A stretch of 64,000 nt of DNA. It comes from Bacillota bacterium (GTDB lineage: Bacteria; Bacillota; Bacilli; Paenibacillales; Paenibacillaceae). The position numbers and the translations under genes were made by a program. A model generated the notes under the pieces. The model saw nothing but the letters and a program-made list of their open reading frames with translations, made no database searches and had not been told where the DNA came from. The stretch covers positions 251,784 through 315,783 of the forward strand of contig JAEWPC010000018.1 of the NCBI GenBank assembly GCA_023460795.1, given 5' to 3'. Shown here in pieces: positions 1 to 8,219 of this stretch (position 1 is the first letter of the stretch; every line of letters starts with the position of its first letter).

Positions 1-1
1 T

Positions 2-604
2 TCCGAAGATACGAGCACGCGCAGGGATAACACGAAGACGCGCGCGGTTCTCAAGCAAGAAGAGCAGCAGAATCTCGAGCACCTGCAGCAGCAGCTCAAG
101 GAATACATCCAAGCGAACGGACTATCCTCTCAGCTCGATACGCAGCTGAACCAGTCGCAATTGCTGATCACGATCCGCGACAACGCGCTGTTCGCATCGG
201 CCAGCGCGAACGTGAAGCCCGAAGCGCAGAAGCTCGCCGCGGCGATCGCGCAGATGCTCGTCGGTTATCCGGACTACGAGATCCAAGTATCCGGCCATAC
301 CGACAACCAGCCGATCAATACGACCGAATTCCCGTCCAACTGGGAGCTCAGCACGAAGCGCGCGACGAACTTCATGAAGATCCTGCTCCAGAATCCGAAG
401 TTCGAACCGAAGCTGTTCAGCGCGACCGGCTACAGCGAATACCGCCCGGTCGACACGAACGATACGGTGGCCGGACGAGCCAAGAACCGCCGCGTCGAAA
501 TCTCGATTCTGCGGAAGTACGTCGAGCCGGACGAGACGGGCGCGAACACGATATCCGTTCAGAACGCCGCAGCCGACGATCGCGCAACAACCGATTCCAA
601 CTAA
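2..604 (+). CDS. motB: Flagellar motor stator protein MotB-like, C-terminal part
   Basis: The 5' end lies outside the window; about 200 codons are visible, ending in TAA. The visible part starts with a polar, Gln/Glu-rich helical stretch and continues into an OmpA/MotB peptidoglycan-binding domain. The GHTDN motif and the segment FPSNWELSTKRA are characteristic of MotB. In the family this domain anchors the stator to peptidoglycan so that ion flow through the MotA/MotB membrane part can drive flagellar rotation. The membrane helix with the ion-binding aspartate is not in view, so a MotS-type sodium stator or another OmpA-like protein cannot be excluded. The gene ends at a hairpin shared with the convergent racemase gene. 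Confidence 0.85.
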   Translation, partial: SEDTSTRRDNTKTRAVLKQEEQQNLEHLQQQLKEYIQANGLSSQLDTQLNQSQLLITIRDNALFASASANVKPEAQKLAAAIAQMLVGYPDYEIQVSGHTDNQPINTTEFPSNWELSTKRATNFMKILLQNPKFEPKLFSATGYSEYRPVDTNDTVAGRAKNRRVEISILRKYVEPDETGANTISVQNAAADDRATTDSN

Positions 605-614
605 CTCGACACGC

Positions 615-652
615 AAAAGCCTTCAACCCACCCGAGTGGATTGAAGGCTTTT
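615..652. terminator. Bidirectional rho-independent terminator
   Basis: Twelve-base arms AAAAGCCTTCAA and TTGAAGGCTTTT enclose a smaller CCAC/GTGG stem. A and T tracts at the two ends make it usable from both strands, as expected between the converging motB and racemase genes. Confidence 0.85.
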
Positions 653-668
653 CTATTCTCCTATTGAA

Positions 669-1385
669 TTAGTCCAAATTCACGGGCTTCTTGCCCGACA
701 GCTCGATCGAACGCTTCACTAGCATCGCCATCGCGTCGATGCTATGCGCCTTCGCCGCTTCGCCGATCGAGATGCAGCTTAACTCCGTGCAAGCAAGAAT
801 GACGCATTGGCACTCGCCGCGCTCGATCAAGTCGAAGATGATCGCCTCGAGCTTGTCCGGGCTTACGTTGTTGTCCCGCTTCACGTCCTCGTAGATGATC
901 CGCATGACCTCGGCTTGCGTCGCGTCGTCGATGTCGTGGTACCGCATGCTGTACTTGGCGCAAGTCTCGCGGTAGATTCCGCTGCGAAGCGTGCCGTTCG
1001 TCGCGAGCACGCCGATTTTGCTGCCCGCCTCGTACCGGCGCGCAATCTCCTGCAGCGTCTCGTCTACCATATGGATGATCGGGATGCTCGTCATTGCTTG
1101 CATATCTTGATAGAAGTAGTGCGAAGTATTACAAGGAATCGCGATGTTCGCTACGCCTACGTGCTCGAGCAGCCGAATATCCTTCTCTACGGCGCTAAGG
1201 AAGCGATCCTTATCTCCCGACAGGATCACTTCCGTCCGATCCGGCAGCGACGCATGGTTCAGCACGACCATATCGATATGGTCCTGATCCCGCACGGCCG
1301 CCGTGTGATCGACGAGCTTATCCATGAAGACGGCAGTCGCTTTCGGACCCATGCCGCCGATGATGCCTAACCGTTTCTGATCCAT
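669..1385 (-). CDS. Aspartate/glutamate racemase family protein
   Basis: 238 residues, the usual size for this PLP-independent racemase family. The N-terminus has the GIIGGMGP signature. The two catalytic cysteines are visible as PCNTSH (Cys85) and ACTEL (Cys199). Members interconvert L and D forms of Asp, Glu or related amino acids in the cytoplasm by a two-base thiol mechanism. The gene is the last of a minus-strand set after an ATP-grasp ligase and a MurE-like ligase, with a 59-nt gap to the latter. This suggests it supplies a D-amino acid to those ligases, which is inference. Substrate cannot be read from the sequence; D-Asp or D-Glu are the likeliest. Confidence 0.85.
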   Translation of the reverse strand: MDQKRLGIIGGMGPKATAVFMDKLVDHTAAVRDQDHIDMVVLNHASLPDRTEVILSGDKDRFLSAVEKDIRLLEHVGVANIAIPCNTSHYFYQDMQAMTSIPIIHMVDETLQEIARRYEAGSKIGVLATNGTLRSGIYRETCAKYSMRYHDIDDATQAEVMRIIYEDVKRDNNVSPDKLEAIIFDLIERGECQCVILACTELSCISIGEAAKAHSIDAMAMLVKRSIELSGKKPVNLD

Positions 1386-1444
1386 TGCCTTACCTACTTT
1401 TCTGGGCGCCGATCCGAGCGGTGCTGATAACGGATAACGGCTCC

Positions 1445-2926
1445 TTATTTGCGGAGCAATAGCTCGCGGGCGATCGCCGCGCCGGGATCCATCCCTTGGC
1501 AGCCCGCCAGCAGCACTAGATCTCCCTTGTCCGCGCGGTTGAGCGCATGAGCGATCGCGTCCGGCAGCTCGTCGTACAGATTGACCTTGACGTTAGCCGC
1601 CCTCATCACTTCCAGGAACACCTGCTCTTCCTCGTCCGACACCTTATCCTTCGCCGTTACGTGCGACACGCTCTTCGTCGCCGTAACCTCGCTTAACTCC
1701 AGCCTTTTCAGCCACTCCACGATCGCTTCGGCGTTCTCGCGGTTGACCGTCACGCCGCGGTCGCCGCGAATCGCGTACACGAGGTGCAGGCGCTCGTAAG
1801 TCATGAACCGCAGCGTCTCGAGCGTCACGTTGATGTTGCCCGGGTTGGCGAAGTGATCGTCCATGATCGAGAATTCGCCTTCGTGCACGAACTCGAACCG
1901 GCGCTCGACGCCTTTGAACTCGAGCAGCGTCTTCTGAATCGTCTCGATAGATACGCCGCACAGCAGCGCGATGATGGTCGCCACCATCGAATTGTAGACC
2001 GAATGAAGCCCTGGCACGCCCAGAGACACCTCGAACTCGCCAGGGGCGAATTCGACTCCGTTCACGTTGAACGGCTTCACGATTTCGAACTTGAAGGTCG
2101 CTCGACCCGTGGACAGGTCTAGATCCTTGCAGTGGATATGCCCTTCTCTGCTCTTCACGCCGAAGGTGATCACTTGCGCCTTCGTCTCCCCTATCAACGA
2201 CGCGGAGTACGAATCGTCCAGATTGAGAATAGCCGCGGCATGAGCGCCCGCATTCCGAATCAAGCTGGACTTCGCCTCGAAATACTTCTCGAACGAGCCG
2301 TGCGAGTCGATATGCTCGCGGCTCACGTTGTTCAGCGTGACGATGTCGTAGTCGACCTGCTCGACCCGATGCGCCTCGAGCGCGGCGGACGACACTTCCA
2401 TGCACACGTGGGAGACGCCGCGGTCTACCATCTGGCCCAGATACGCCTGCAGATCCAGCGATTCCGGCGTTGTCAGCTCGGCCGGGATCGACGTGTCGTC
2501 GATCTTGATGACGACGGTGCCGATCAGACCCGTCTTTAAGCCGTGATTCTCGAGCATGGCGTTCGCCATGTAAGAGGTTGTCGTCTTGCCGTTCGTCGCG
2601 GTAATGCCGATCATCTTCAACTTGTCCGCCGGACGTCCGTAGTAAGCCGCGCCCAGCTGCGCCAATGCGATGCGGCTGTTCTCCACGCGGATTTGCGGAA
2701 GGTCGACGTCGTCTTGGAACCGCTCGACGATGGCCGCCACCGCTCCGTTCTCAGCCGCGCTAGCCAAATATCGATGCCCGTCTACTTTATATCCGGTCAC
2801 GCAGACGAACAAGTTGCCTTCGGTTGCTTTCTTGGAATGATAGGCGATTCCCGATACCTGGATATCGATGTCGCCGCGCGAATCTATCGTTGCTATCGAT
2901 GCGAGAAGCTCTTTGAGAGATGACAT
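1445..2926 (-). CDS. MurE-like Mur ligase paralogue
   Basis: 493 residues with the three-domain Mur ligase plan. There is a MurE-type N-terminal domain, a central ATPase domain with the P-loop ATNGKTT (residues 110-116), and a C-terminal ligase domain. The family joins an amino acid to a nucleotide-linked or other carboxylate using ATP. Several MurE hallmarks are altered. The usual SSHAL motif reads SSAAL, the DYAHTP segment is replaced by DDHFANPG, the glycine-rich GDRD region reads RGDRGVTV, and the DNPR motif that selects diaminopimelate is absent. It is therefore probably not the housekeeping MurE. A GGAAGGGG ribosome site lies about 10 nt before the ATG, and only 26 nt separate it from the upstream ATP-grasp gene. 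Confidence 0.8.
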   Translation of the reverse strand: MSSLKELLASIATIDSRGDIDIQVSGIAYHSKKATEGNLFVCVTGYKVDGHRYLASAAENGAVAAIVERFQDDVDLPQIRVENSRIALAQLGAAYYGRPADKLKMIGITATNGKTTTSYMANAMLENHGLKTGLIGTVVIKIDDTSIPAELTTPESLDLQAYLGQMVDRGVSHVCMEVSSAALEAHRVEQVDYDIVTLNNVSREHIDSHGSFEKYFEAKSSLIRNAGAHAAAILNLDDSYSASLIGETKAQVITFGVKSREGHIHCKDLDLSTGRATFKFEIVKPFNVNGVEFAPGEFEVSLGVPGLHSVYNSMVATIIALLCGVSIETIQKTLLEFKGVERRFEFVHEGEFSIMDDHFANPGNINVTLETLRFMTYERLHLVYAIRGDRGVTVNRENAEAIVEWLKRLELSEVTATKSVSHVTAKDKVSDEEEQVFLEVMRAANVKVNLYDELPDAIAHALNRADKGDLVLLAGCQGMDPGAAIARELLLRK

Positions 2927-2952
2927 CTTCGCTAAACCCCTTCCTAGAACCT

Positions 2953-4146
2953 CTATCTCGCCGATCTCCGCATATACTTGCCCGCCAGCAGGCGAACGAA
3001 GACGAAGTACGGCTTCGGATCGCTCCAGCTCCAGATCGCGTGCGCTTTGCGCTTGAAGAGCGAGCGGAACACCTGCCCGAACGTCAGCTGCTTCGTCTTC
3101 AGATACCCTCTGATCGCGAGCAAATCCTCGTACGCATACCAGAACACGATGCCCGTATCCTTCTTGACGGCCGACGGAGGCAGCGGGTTGCCGGTCAGCT
3201 CGCGGTAAGTGATATACGGAATGTTAAGTCCCACTTTATAGATCAAGTTGTTGAAATTCGTAATCCGGACGTTAATCTCGATGAGATAGAACCGGCCGGT
3301 CTCCGCGTCCTTCTTGAATTCAATCTCGGCGAACCCTTTGAACCCGACCTTCTCGAAAAAGGGCGCCCCGATCTCGTACAGCTCGGGTACGTATTTCTGC
3401 CCCGTATAGACGGAAGCGCCGAAGTTGATCGGATATTGGCGGTACTTCTGGGCGGTCATCCAATGCGCGACTTTGCCGTCTTGGTTCATGTACGCGTCGA
3501 ACGTGTACATGTGGTCGTCGAAGCCCGGGATAATCCGCTGCACGATGACTTCGAGTCCCGCCGCATGGGCTTGTCCAACGGCGTCCAGCAGCTCCTGCCG
3601 GTTCGCGACCTTGAACAGCTTCTTGCGGAACTTGGCGACGAACGCCGGAGAATCGGTAGGCTTGACGATACAAGGATAATGGATGATCCGATCTACTTGC
3701 TCCAAGTAGTCTTCGTCGGTGACACGAACCGTCTCCGGCGTCGGAACGCCGAGGTCGCTCGCGATCTTCTGCAGCGTCTCCTTGTTCATCAGCTTCGTGT
3801 ACAGACCTTGCTCGGTCTGCGGGATCAGGTAGTATTCCTTAAGCTCGTTCAGATGAGCATCGATCACTTCGACATAATTATCGTGGCAAGGAATCAGGAC
3901 GGGCTTCGCGCTCTGCTTGCCGGCGTATTCCTTAAGACAACGAATGAAGCCTTCCTCGTCTTCCTTATAATAAGGAGCGATCAGCTTCTCCGAACAGTAT
4001 TTGGAATGGAAAGCGTACGTATTCTTGTCCGTATAATCGACTCCGACCGTATGTACGCCTTGCTTGCCTAGACAGCGAATCGTGCTTAATCCGATATAAT
4101 AATTGCACCCTAGAACGACGGCCTTGTTGCTCACCACTAAGCACAT
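2953..4146 (-). CDS. ATP-grasp carboxylate-amine ligase
   Basis: 397 residues. An N-terminal Rossmann-like segment (VLGCNYYIGLSTIR) leads into an ATP-grasp domain. An ATP-binding lysine lies in CIVKPTDS, and metal-binding acidic residues in FAEIEF and LIEINVR. The family forms amide bonds from a carboxylate and an amine through an acyl phosphate. The overall plan resembles D-aspartate ligases of the Asl type and other predicted ATP-grasp carboligases. It heads a cassette with a Mur ligase and an Asp/Glu racemase, so attachment of a D-amino acid to a wall precursor or other peptide is a reasonable inference. No strong ribosome site precedes the ATG; a GTG four codons later (SNKAVV) is an alternative start. 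Confidence 0.75.
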   Translation of the reverse strand: MCLVVSNKAVVLGCNYYIGLSTIRCLGKQGVHTVGVDYTDKNTYAFHSKYCSEKLIAPYYKEDEEGFIRCLKEYAGKQSAKPVLIPCHDNYVEVIDAHLNELKEYYLIPQTEQGLYTKLMNKETLQKIASDLGVPTPETVRVTDEDYLEQVDRIIHYPCIVKPTDSPAFVAKFRKKLFKVANRQELLDAVGQAHAAGLEVIVQRIIPGFDDHMYTFDAYMNQDGKVAHWMTAQKYRQYPINFGASVYTGQKYVPELYEIGAPFFEKVGFKGFAEIEFKKDAETGRFYLIEINVRITNFNNLIYKVGLNIPYITYRELTGNPLPPSAVKKDTGIVFWYAYEDLLAIRGYLKTKQLTFGQVFRSLFKRKAHAIWSWSDPKPYFVFVRLLAGKYMRRSAR

Positions 4147-4205
4147 CCCGACTGATGGATTCGGCTCGCTAGCGACCCGCGGAAGTTCTACAATATCCTA
4201 CAAAA

Positions 4206-4231
4206 GTTCATCCCAATTTTACTTGATGAAC
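4206..4231 (-). promoter_or_regulatory. Dyad-symmetric site upstream of the ATP-grasp cassette
   Basis: GTTCATC and GATGAAC form 7-bp inverted arms separated by 12 nt, about 60 nt before the ATP-grasp start. It could be an operator or a leader hairpin. No clear promoter was found for the cassette. The rest of 4147-4330 shows nothing convincing. Confidence 0.3.
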
Positions 4232-4330
4232 CCGTATAATACAAGCTTCCGAGGGCATGCGAGACGTCTCCCGGAACCGGTCCGGCGAGGCGCGAATCAA
4301 GCGAACAGGCGCATGCGAAAAGGGTTGCGG

Positions 4331-5098
4331 CTACTCCGTTCCCTGCTTCTCCAATCGCCGAAGCAACGCCGCGAGCTCCCCCCAAGTGACTTTACGTTCC
4401 GGATGCGGCGACGGAACCGGAAGAAGCCCCCGTTCCTTCAGCCATAACATCTCTTCGCTGTTGATGGACGACCAGTCGGACGCTTGCCCCCTCGCGACTC
4501 TGCCGCCGACTCGCTGCCGAATCTCCTCGTCCTTTTCCCGTTCGAGCTCCTCCTCCGTCACCTTGAACACCTCTCCTTCTCCGCGCCATTCCTTCATATT
4601 GCGCCAGATCGCCACGATGTCCTGACCGTACCGATCGCCTCGTTCCGACCATTTGCCGTTTAAGTCTTCCCAGCAGGTCACCGTGCCTCGCCATCGCGAT
4701 CGCCGAATAAGCTCCTCGTCTTGCGAACCGGCCTGCGGCACAGTACCTTGCAGCGGCTCATTGCTGGCGAACGCATGGAGGATGCCCATCAGACGGTCTA
4801 CGGCCGGCTCGTCGGCCCACTGTTCAAGCATGAACGGCGCCCACGACGGACCCGTTTGCGCTCTCGTCCATGCTCTCGTCTCGTATATCATCTGGCAGTA
4901 TACGACGTCTCCCCGAAGCCCGTACCGCCTACCGACGCGCAAATACAATTCGGCCAGCTTCGGCGCTTTCGCATTGCGCCTGCTTAAGTAAGCATTCATT
5001 CGTTCCGCGGAGCACCTCGCCTGCCCGAGGATCGTGAGCTTGCCCGTCGGCTCGAGATCGAGATGCCTGCGGAACGCTTGGCTGACTAACGCCATCAT
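4331..5098 (-). CDS. Hypothetical protein with glucosaminidase-like N-terminal region
   Basis: 255 residues with no signal peptide or membrane segment. Residues about 22-80 follow the pattern of glucosaminidase-type wall hydrolases: ILGQARCSAERMNAYL, then a short spacer, then YGLRGDVVYCQMIYET. In the family the matching segment is RGDIAxxQxxxET, with the glutamate as the general acid. The second half (about 120-255) is charged, with a Glu/Arg-rich helix, and I do not recognise it. Without a secretion signal, a role in wall lysis is uncertain; it may act during mother-cell lysis or be a diverged relative. It is divergent from tadA, sharing a 237-nt intergenic region. Confidence 0.55.
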   Translation of the reverse strand: MMALVSQAFRRHLDLEPTGKLTILGQARCSAERMNAYLSRRNAKAPKLAELYLRVGRRYGLRGDVVYCQMIYETRAWTRAQTGPSWAPFMLEQWADEPAVDRLMGILHAFASNEPLQGTVPQAGSQDEELIRRSRWRGTVTCWEDLNGKWSERGDRYGQDIVAIWRNMKEWRGEGEVFKVTEEELEREKDEEIRQRVGGRVARGQASDWSSINSEEMLWLKERGLLPVPSPHPERKVTWGELAALLRRLEKQGTE

Positions 5099-5167
5099 CC
5101 GTCCTCCTATCTCGCTTCGTAAGCGAATATCTTGTCCTCTATTACTCTATTCCGCCCGCGCGTCGGT

Positions 5168-5195
5168 TTGACCTTATTTTCCAACCTGTTACAAT
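5168..5195 (+). promoter_or_regulatory. Sigma-A promoter of tadA
   Basis: TTGACC, a 16-nt spacer and TACAAT. Transcription would begin near 5202, giving a leader of about 130 nt that contains the DnaA-box palindrome. Confidence 0.6.
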
Positions 5196-5227
5196 AAAAT
5201 GGAGTTATTCACGCCTTGAATAATAAA

Positions 5228-5277
5228 ATGTGCACAAATCTGTGGATAACGGCTAGGTTATCCACAGATTTGTGCAC
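5228..5277. repeat. Perfect 22-bp palindrome carrying two DnaA boxes
   Basis: The arms 5228-5249 and 5256-5277 are exact reverse complements around the 6-nt centre GGCTAG. Each arm holds one perfect DnaA box (TTATCCACA): 5240-5248 on the minus strand and 5257-5265 on the plus strand. It sits in the divergent region before tadA and has no T-tract after it, so it does not look like a terminator. DnaA binding, titration or control of tadA are possible roles. As RNA it would fold into a very stable hairpin. Confidence 0.75.
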
Positions 5278-5335
5278 AGCATGTTAACAACGAATGCATG
5301 TTCGGTTGTGCGTAAGGTTGAAGGGAGAGTATACG

Positions 5336-5791
5336 ATGACAGAAGACGAACGTTGGATGCGCGAAGCGATCCAGCAAGCGCGTCTTGCCGAAGCGATAGG
5401 CGAAGTACCGATCGGCGCGGTTATCGTCAAGGACGGCGCCATCGTCGGCGCAGGGCACAACTTGCGCGAGACGGAGCGCGATCCGACGGCCCACGCGGAG
5501 ATGATCGCGATTAAGCAAGCGAGCGAAGCGATGCAAGCATGGCGGCTGCTCGGCTGCACGCTATATGTGACCTTGGAGCCTTGTCCGATGTGCGCGGGCG
5601 CCATTCTGCAGTCCAGAGTCGAACGCGTCGTCTATGGGGCTTCCGATCCGAAGGCAGGCTGTGCCGGAACGCTAATGGACTTGCTGCAGGATACGCGGTT
5701 TAATCATGTATCGCCTTGGGAATCGGGCGTGCTTCGCGAAGAGTGCTCAGCTCTGCTGACCGACTTCTTCAGACGCCTCAGAAGCCGATAG
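5336..5791 (+). CDS. tadA: tRNA-specific adenosine deaminase TadA
   Basis: 151 residues from the ATG at 5336, chosen because AAGGGAGAG lies 6-7 nt upstream; an in-frame ATG at 5294 lacks a ribosome site. The zinc site of the cytidine deaminase fold is complete: HAE at residues 53-55 and PCPMC with Cys83 and Cys86, with Glu55 as proton shuttle. TadA converts A34 to inosine in tRNA-Arg(ACG) so that it reads CGU, CGC and CGA. In Bacillus tadA lies just beyond the serS/tRNA-Ser block near oriC, whereas here it is about 51 kb away and in the opposite orientation to that block. Confidence 0.95.
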   Translation: MTEDERWMREAIQQARLAEAIGEVPIGAVIVKDGAIVGAGHNLRETERDPTAHAEMIAIKQASEAMQAWRLLGCTLYVTLEPCPMCAGAILQSRVERVVYGASDPKAGCAGTLMDLLQDTRFNHVSPWESGVLREECSALLTDFFRRLRSR

Positions 5792-5992
5792 CATCGTAAC
5801 GGCGGACAAGCTCGCCGCGCGCTTGCATTCCGCTTCTTCCTTGCGAATCCGTTGAAGCTGGACGATGAGTCTGTCCGCTTCCTCGCTAACGGCTACAATC
5901 TCGGGATCGGTCAAATTGCCTAAGTCGTTGGCCATTTCACACAATCGACGTTGCAGCAACTGGAGGCGATGGATCAGTTGTGATGTCTCCAT
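5747..5992 (-). CDS. Spo0E-family aspartyl-phosphate phosphatase
   Basis: 81 residues from the ATG at 5992, which has GGGAG 6 nt upstream; an ATG at 6043 is possible but poorly placed. The protein is a small two-helix hairpin. The second helix carries VSEEADRLI, matching the Spo0E signature SQELDRLI. The family removes the phosphate from phospho-Spo0A and so delays sporulation. In the signature the usual Q and L are replaced by E and A, so activity on Spo0A is likely but not certain. Its end overlaps the convergent end of tadA by 45 bp. Confidence 0.75.
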   Translation of the reverse strand: METSQLIHRLQLLQRRLCEMANDLGNLTDPEIVAVSEEADRLIVQLQRIRKEEAECKRAASLSAVTMLSASEASEEVGQQS

Positions 5993-6151
5993 ATGGGACT
6001 CCCGACCGCTCCTTTTCTTGTAAAATTCGTAAGCTTTCGTCATACATTGCTAGAATCATTAATCTCTATTCATTATAAGACAAAGTTTTTCAGAAATTTG
6101 TAGAAACCTGTCGATGATTTCCACTTTCTTCAACATATTTTCCGACATTTT

Positions 6152-6179
6152 TTGGGAAAATAGTACCAATTGCTATACT
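6152..6179 (+). promoter_or_regulatory. Promoter of the two-component/ABC locus
   Basis: TTGGGA, a 16-nt spacer and TATACT, about 50 nt before the response regulator start. Confidence 0.45.
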
Positions 6180-6231
6180 ACATATCCGACAAACCAGCAA
6201 ACTTCTATCTAGATCTAGGGAGATTGAAGCT

Positions 6232-6924
6232 ATGACCGCGCTTATTTTATTGGTAGAAGACGACATATCGCTGCATCGCGGAATCCAATTCACGCTGCAG
6301 CAGGAAGGCTTCGACGTCCGCAGTGCCTATAGCTTGGAAGAAGCCCGGCGGCAGCTCCGCGGCGAATCCTTCGATCTCGTGCTGCTAGACGTTCAACTGC
6401 CCGACGGCAACGGCTTCGACTTCTGCGCGGAACTCCGCCGGACGAGCGACACTCCGCTTATTTTCCTGACGGCGAGCGATCAAGAGTTCGACATCGTCCA
6501 CGGGCTCGATATCGGAGGGGACGACTACATTACGAAGCCGTTTCGCTTGCGTGAGTTTCTATCCCGGGTGCAAGCCGTGCTTAGGCGCCGATCGCCGGCC
6601 GCGAAGCGCGAGGACGATAAAGGAACGATAGCATCGGAGGGACTAACCCTCCATCTCGGCGAGATGCGCCTGGAGAAGAACGGACAAGACGTTCCGCTCA
6701 GCATGACGGAATTCCGGCTGCTCTCCTTGTTCATGGCGCACCCTCGCGCCGTGCTCTCGAGGGATCAGATCCTCCAGCACGTCTGGCCGGACGGAGCAGA
6801 GGTGCTCGACGATAATACGGTTGCCGTTAACGTGCGAAGGCTTCGGGAGAAGCTCGAGGATAATCCCCAGCAGCCGCGTCGGATCGTAACGGTTCGAGGG
6901 GCGGGATACCGATGGAACGGATAA
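6232..6924 (+). CDS. OmpR-family response regulator
   Basis: 230 residues. The receiver domain (about 1-118) has acidic residues near 10-11, the phospho-acceptor Asp53 (LLDVQLPDG) and a conserved Lys in ITKPF. A winged-helix DNA-binding domain follows (about 130-230), with the usual MTEFRLL and VRGAGYRW segments. GGGAGA precedes the ATG. The stop overlaps the kinase gene by 13 nt, so the pair is co-translated. Next to a MacB/BceAB-like transporter it most likely activates that transporter in response to an antimicrobial or envelope stress. Confidence 0.9.
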   Translation: MTALILLVEDDISLHRGIQFTLQQEGFDVRSAYSLEEARRQLRGESFDLVLLDVQLPDGNGFDFCAELRRTSDTPLIFLTASDQEFDIVHGLDIGGDDYITKPFRLREFLSRVQAVLRRRSPAAKREDDKGTIASEGLTLHLGEMRLEKNGQDVPLSMTEFRLLSLFMAHPRAVLSRDQILQHVWPDGAEVLDDNTVAVNVRRLREKLEDNPQQPRRIVTVRGAGYRWNG

Positions 6925-8219
6925 AGCATCCTAAGCTGAGCCTCTCGTCGATGTGGCGCAACGCGTCGGTGCGGCGACTGGCTTGGGCGATGCTCGCGTT
7001 AGCCTTGGTCTCCTGCGCCGCCTTGGCGCTGTACGCCGGCTTGGCGACGGAACGACTCAAGCAACGCTGGCTGGAGCAGGAGTATGCCATCGCGGGCACT
7101 TTGTCGCGCGACAATCCCGAGCTTGCCGGGCAATGGGCGACGTTGCTCGCCATGCCTCCATCGGAGCAAGATATCGAAGACGGCAGGCGCTGGCTTGAAC
7201 AGTACAGCGTAACGCCAGAGCTGTCCGCGAGGTGGTTTCCCGTTCTCGACGATTTCCGATCGTGGAGTCTAGCTCTTCTGATTCCGGGCGCTCTGCTCCT
7301 CCTGGCGCTGCTCGCCTTGTGGCTGTTCCGGGATTCCAGAAGCCAGCTCAAGACGCTTAGAGGCTTGGCCCATGCGCTGGACGACACGGTGAAGCACAAT
7401 CTTCCGATGGCCGAGCGCTACTATGGCGAAGGAGAGCTCGGCTTGCTGGCGAACGGCGTGCAAGAGCTGTCCCAGCGGCTTAGGGAGACGATCGAACAAC
7501 TGAATCGGGACAAAACGTTCTTGAAAGAAACGGTCGCAGACATCTCTCATCAATTAAAGACGCCCCTGGCCTCCTTGATGATCTATATCGAGCTGCTCGC
7601 AAGCGGGAAGACCGATCCGGCCGAAGCCGCGGAATTCCTGGCGACGTGCCGGCGCGAGCTCGATCGCATGGAATGGCTCACCTTGACGCTCCTGAAGCTG
7701 GCTCGCATCGAAGCCGACGCGCTGGAGCTTCAAGTCGTGCCGGCACGGTTCTCGGACACGCTAAGCGCAAGCTTGAATGCCGTGGAACGGCTGGCCGAAG
7801 AGCGCGGGGTGGCCATCGATCTGCTCGAGCAGGACCCGGAGCTGCTCGTTCCCCACGACTCCCATTGGCTGTCCGAAGCGATCGCTAACTTGCTGAAGAA
7901 CGCGGTGGAGATCAGCCCTTCCGGCACCAGGGTTGCCGTAAGCTGGGAACGGACGCCGATCTTCGTGCGGCTTAGGATCTCCGATCAGGGGCCGGGAATA
8001 CCGGAACAGCATCTCCCCCACATATTCAAAAAGTTTTATCGGTCCTCCGCCGGAGGAAGCGGCGTCGGATTGGGTCTGCCGCTCGCCAAATCGATCGTCG
8101 AGAAACACGGCGGCGTGCTGTCCGCGGGCAATAGCCCCGAAGGCGGCGCCGTATTCTACCTGACGCTCCCGCTTCAGCCCTGGCTTACGAGCGACCCGGC
8201 CAACCTTACAAAACTGTAA
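6912..8219 (+). CDS. Sensor histidine kinase of the ABC-linked system
   Basis: 435 residues. Two membrane helices (about 23-44 and 117-139) enclose an extracytoplasmic loop of about 70 residues. A HAMP-like linker, a HisKA domain with the phospho-acceptor His213 (ISHQLKTP), and an ATPase domain with N box NLLKNAVE and G boxes DQGPGIP and GVGLGLPLAKS follow. All catalytic motifs are intact. The 13-nt overlap with the regulator gene and the transporter downstream define its partners. The loop is larger than in the intramembrane-sensing BceS type, so it may sense directly. Confidence 0.9.
   Translation: MERIKHPKLSLSSMWRNASVRRLAWAMLALALVSCAALALYAGLATERLKQRWLEQEYAIAGTLSRDNPELAGQWATLLAMPPSEQDIEDGRRWLEQYSVTPELSARWFPVLDDFRSWSLALLIPGALLLLALLALWLFRDSRSQLKTLRGLAHALDDTVKHNLPMAERYYGEGELGLLANGVQELSQRLRETIEQLNRDKTFLKETVADISHQLKTPLASLMIYIELLASGKTDPAEAAEFLATCRRELDRMEWLTLTLLKLARIEADALELQVVPARFSDTLSASLNAVERLAEERGVAIDLLEQDPELLVPHDSHWLSEAIANLLKNAVEISPSGTRVAVSWERTPIFVRLRISDQGPGIPEQHLPHIFKKFYRSSAGGSGVGLGLPLAKSIVEKHGGVLSAGNSPEGGAVFYLTLPLQPWLTSDPANLTKL
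8206..8219 (+). promoter_or_regulatory. Candidate response-regulator box TTACA-N4-TGTAA
   Basis: TTACA-AAAC-TGTAA overlaps the last codons of the kinase gene. It is followed by TGTAAGG at 8238-8244 and a -10-like TATACT at 8254-8259, before the ABC ATPase gene. The inverted TNACA-N4-TGTAA form is that of BceR-type operators, so the transporter genes probably have their own inducible promoter. Confidence 0.5.

Noticed and set aside
2920..4071. 383-codon plus-strand reading opposite the ATP-grasp gene
   Set aside because: It is the antisense shadow of a clear ATP-grasp protein, Arg/Leu/Asp-rich and without recognisable motifs.
5228..5277. DnaA-box palindrome as the replication origin
   Set aside because: No dnaA, dnaN, AT-rich unwinding region or box cluster is nearby; only two boxes are present. 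The guaB-serS gene order suggests oriC lies beyond the right end.
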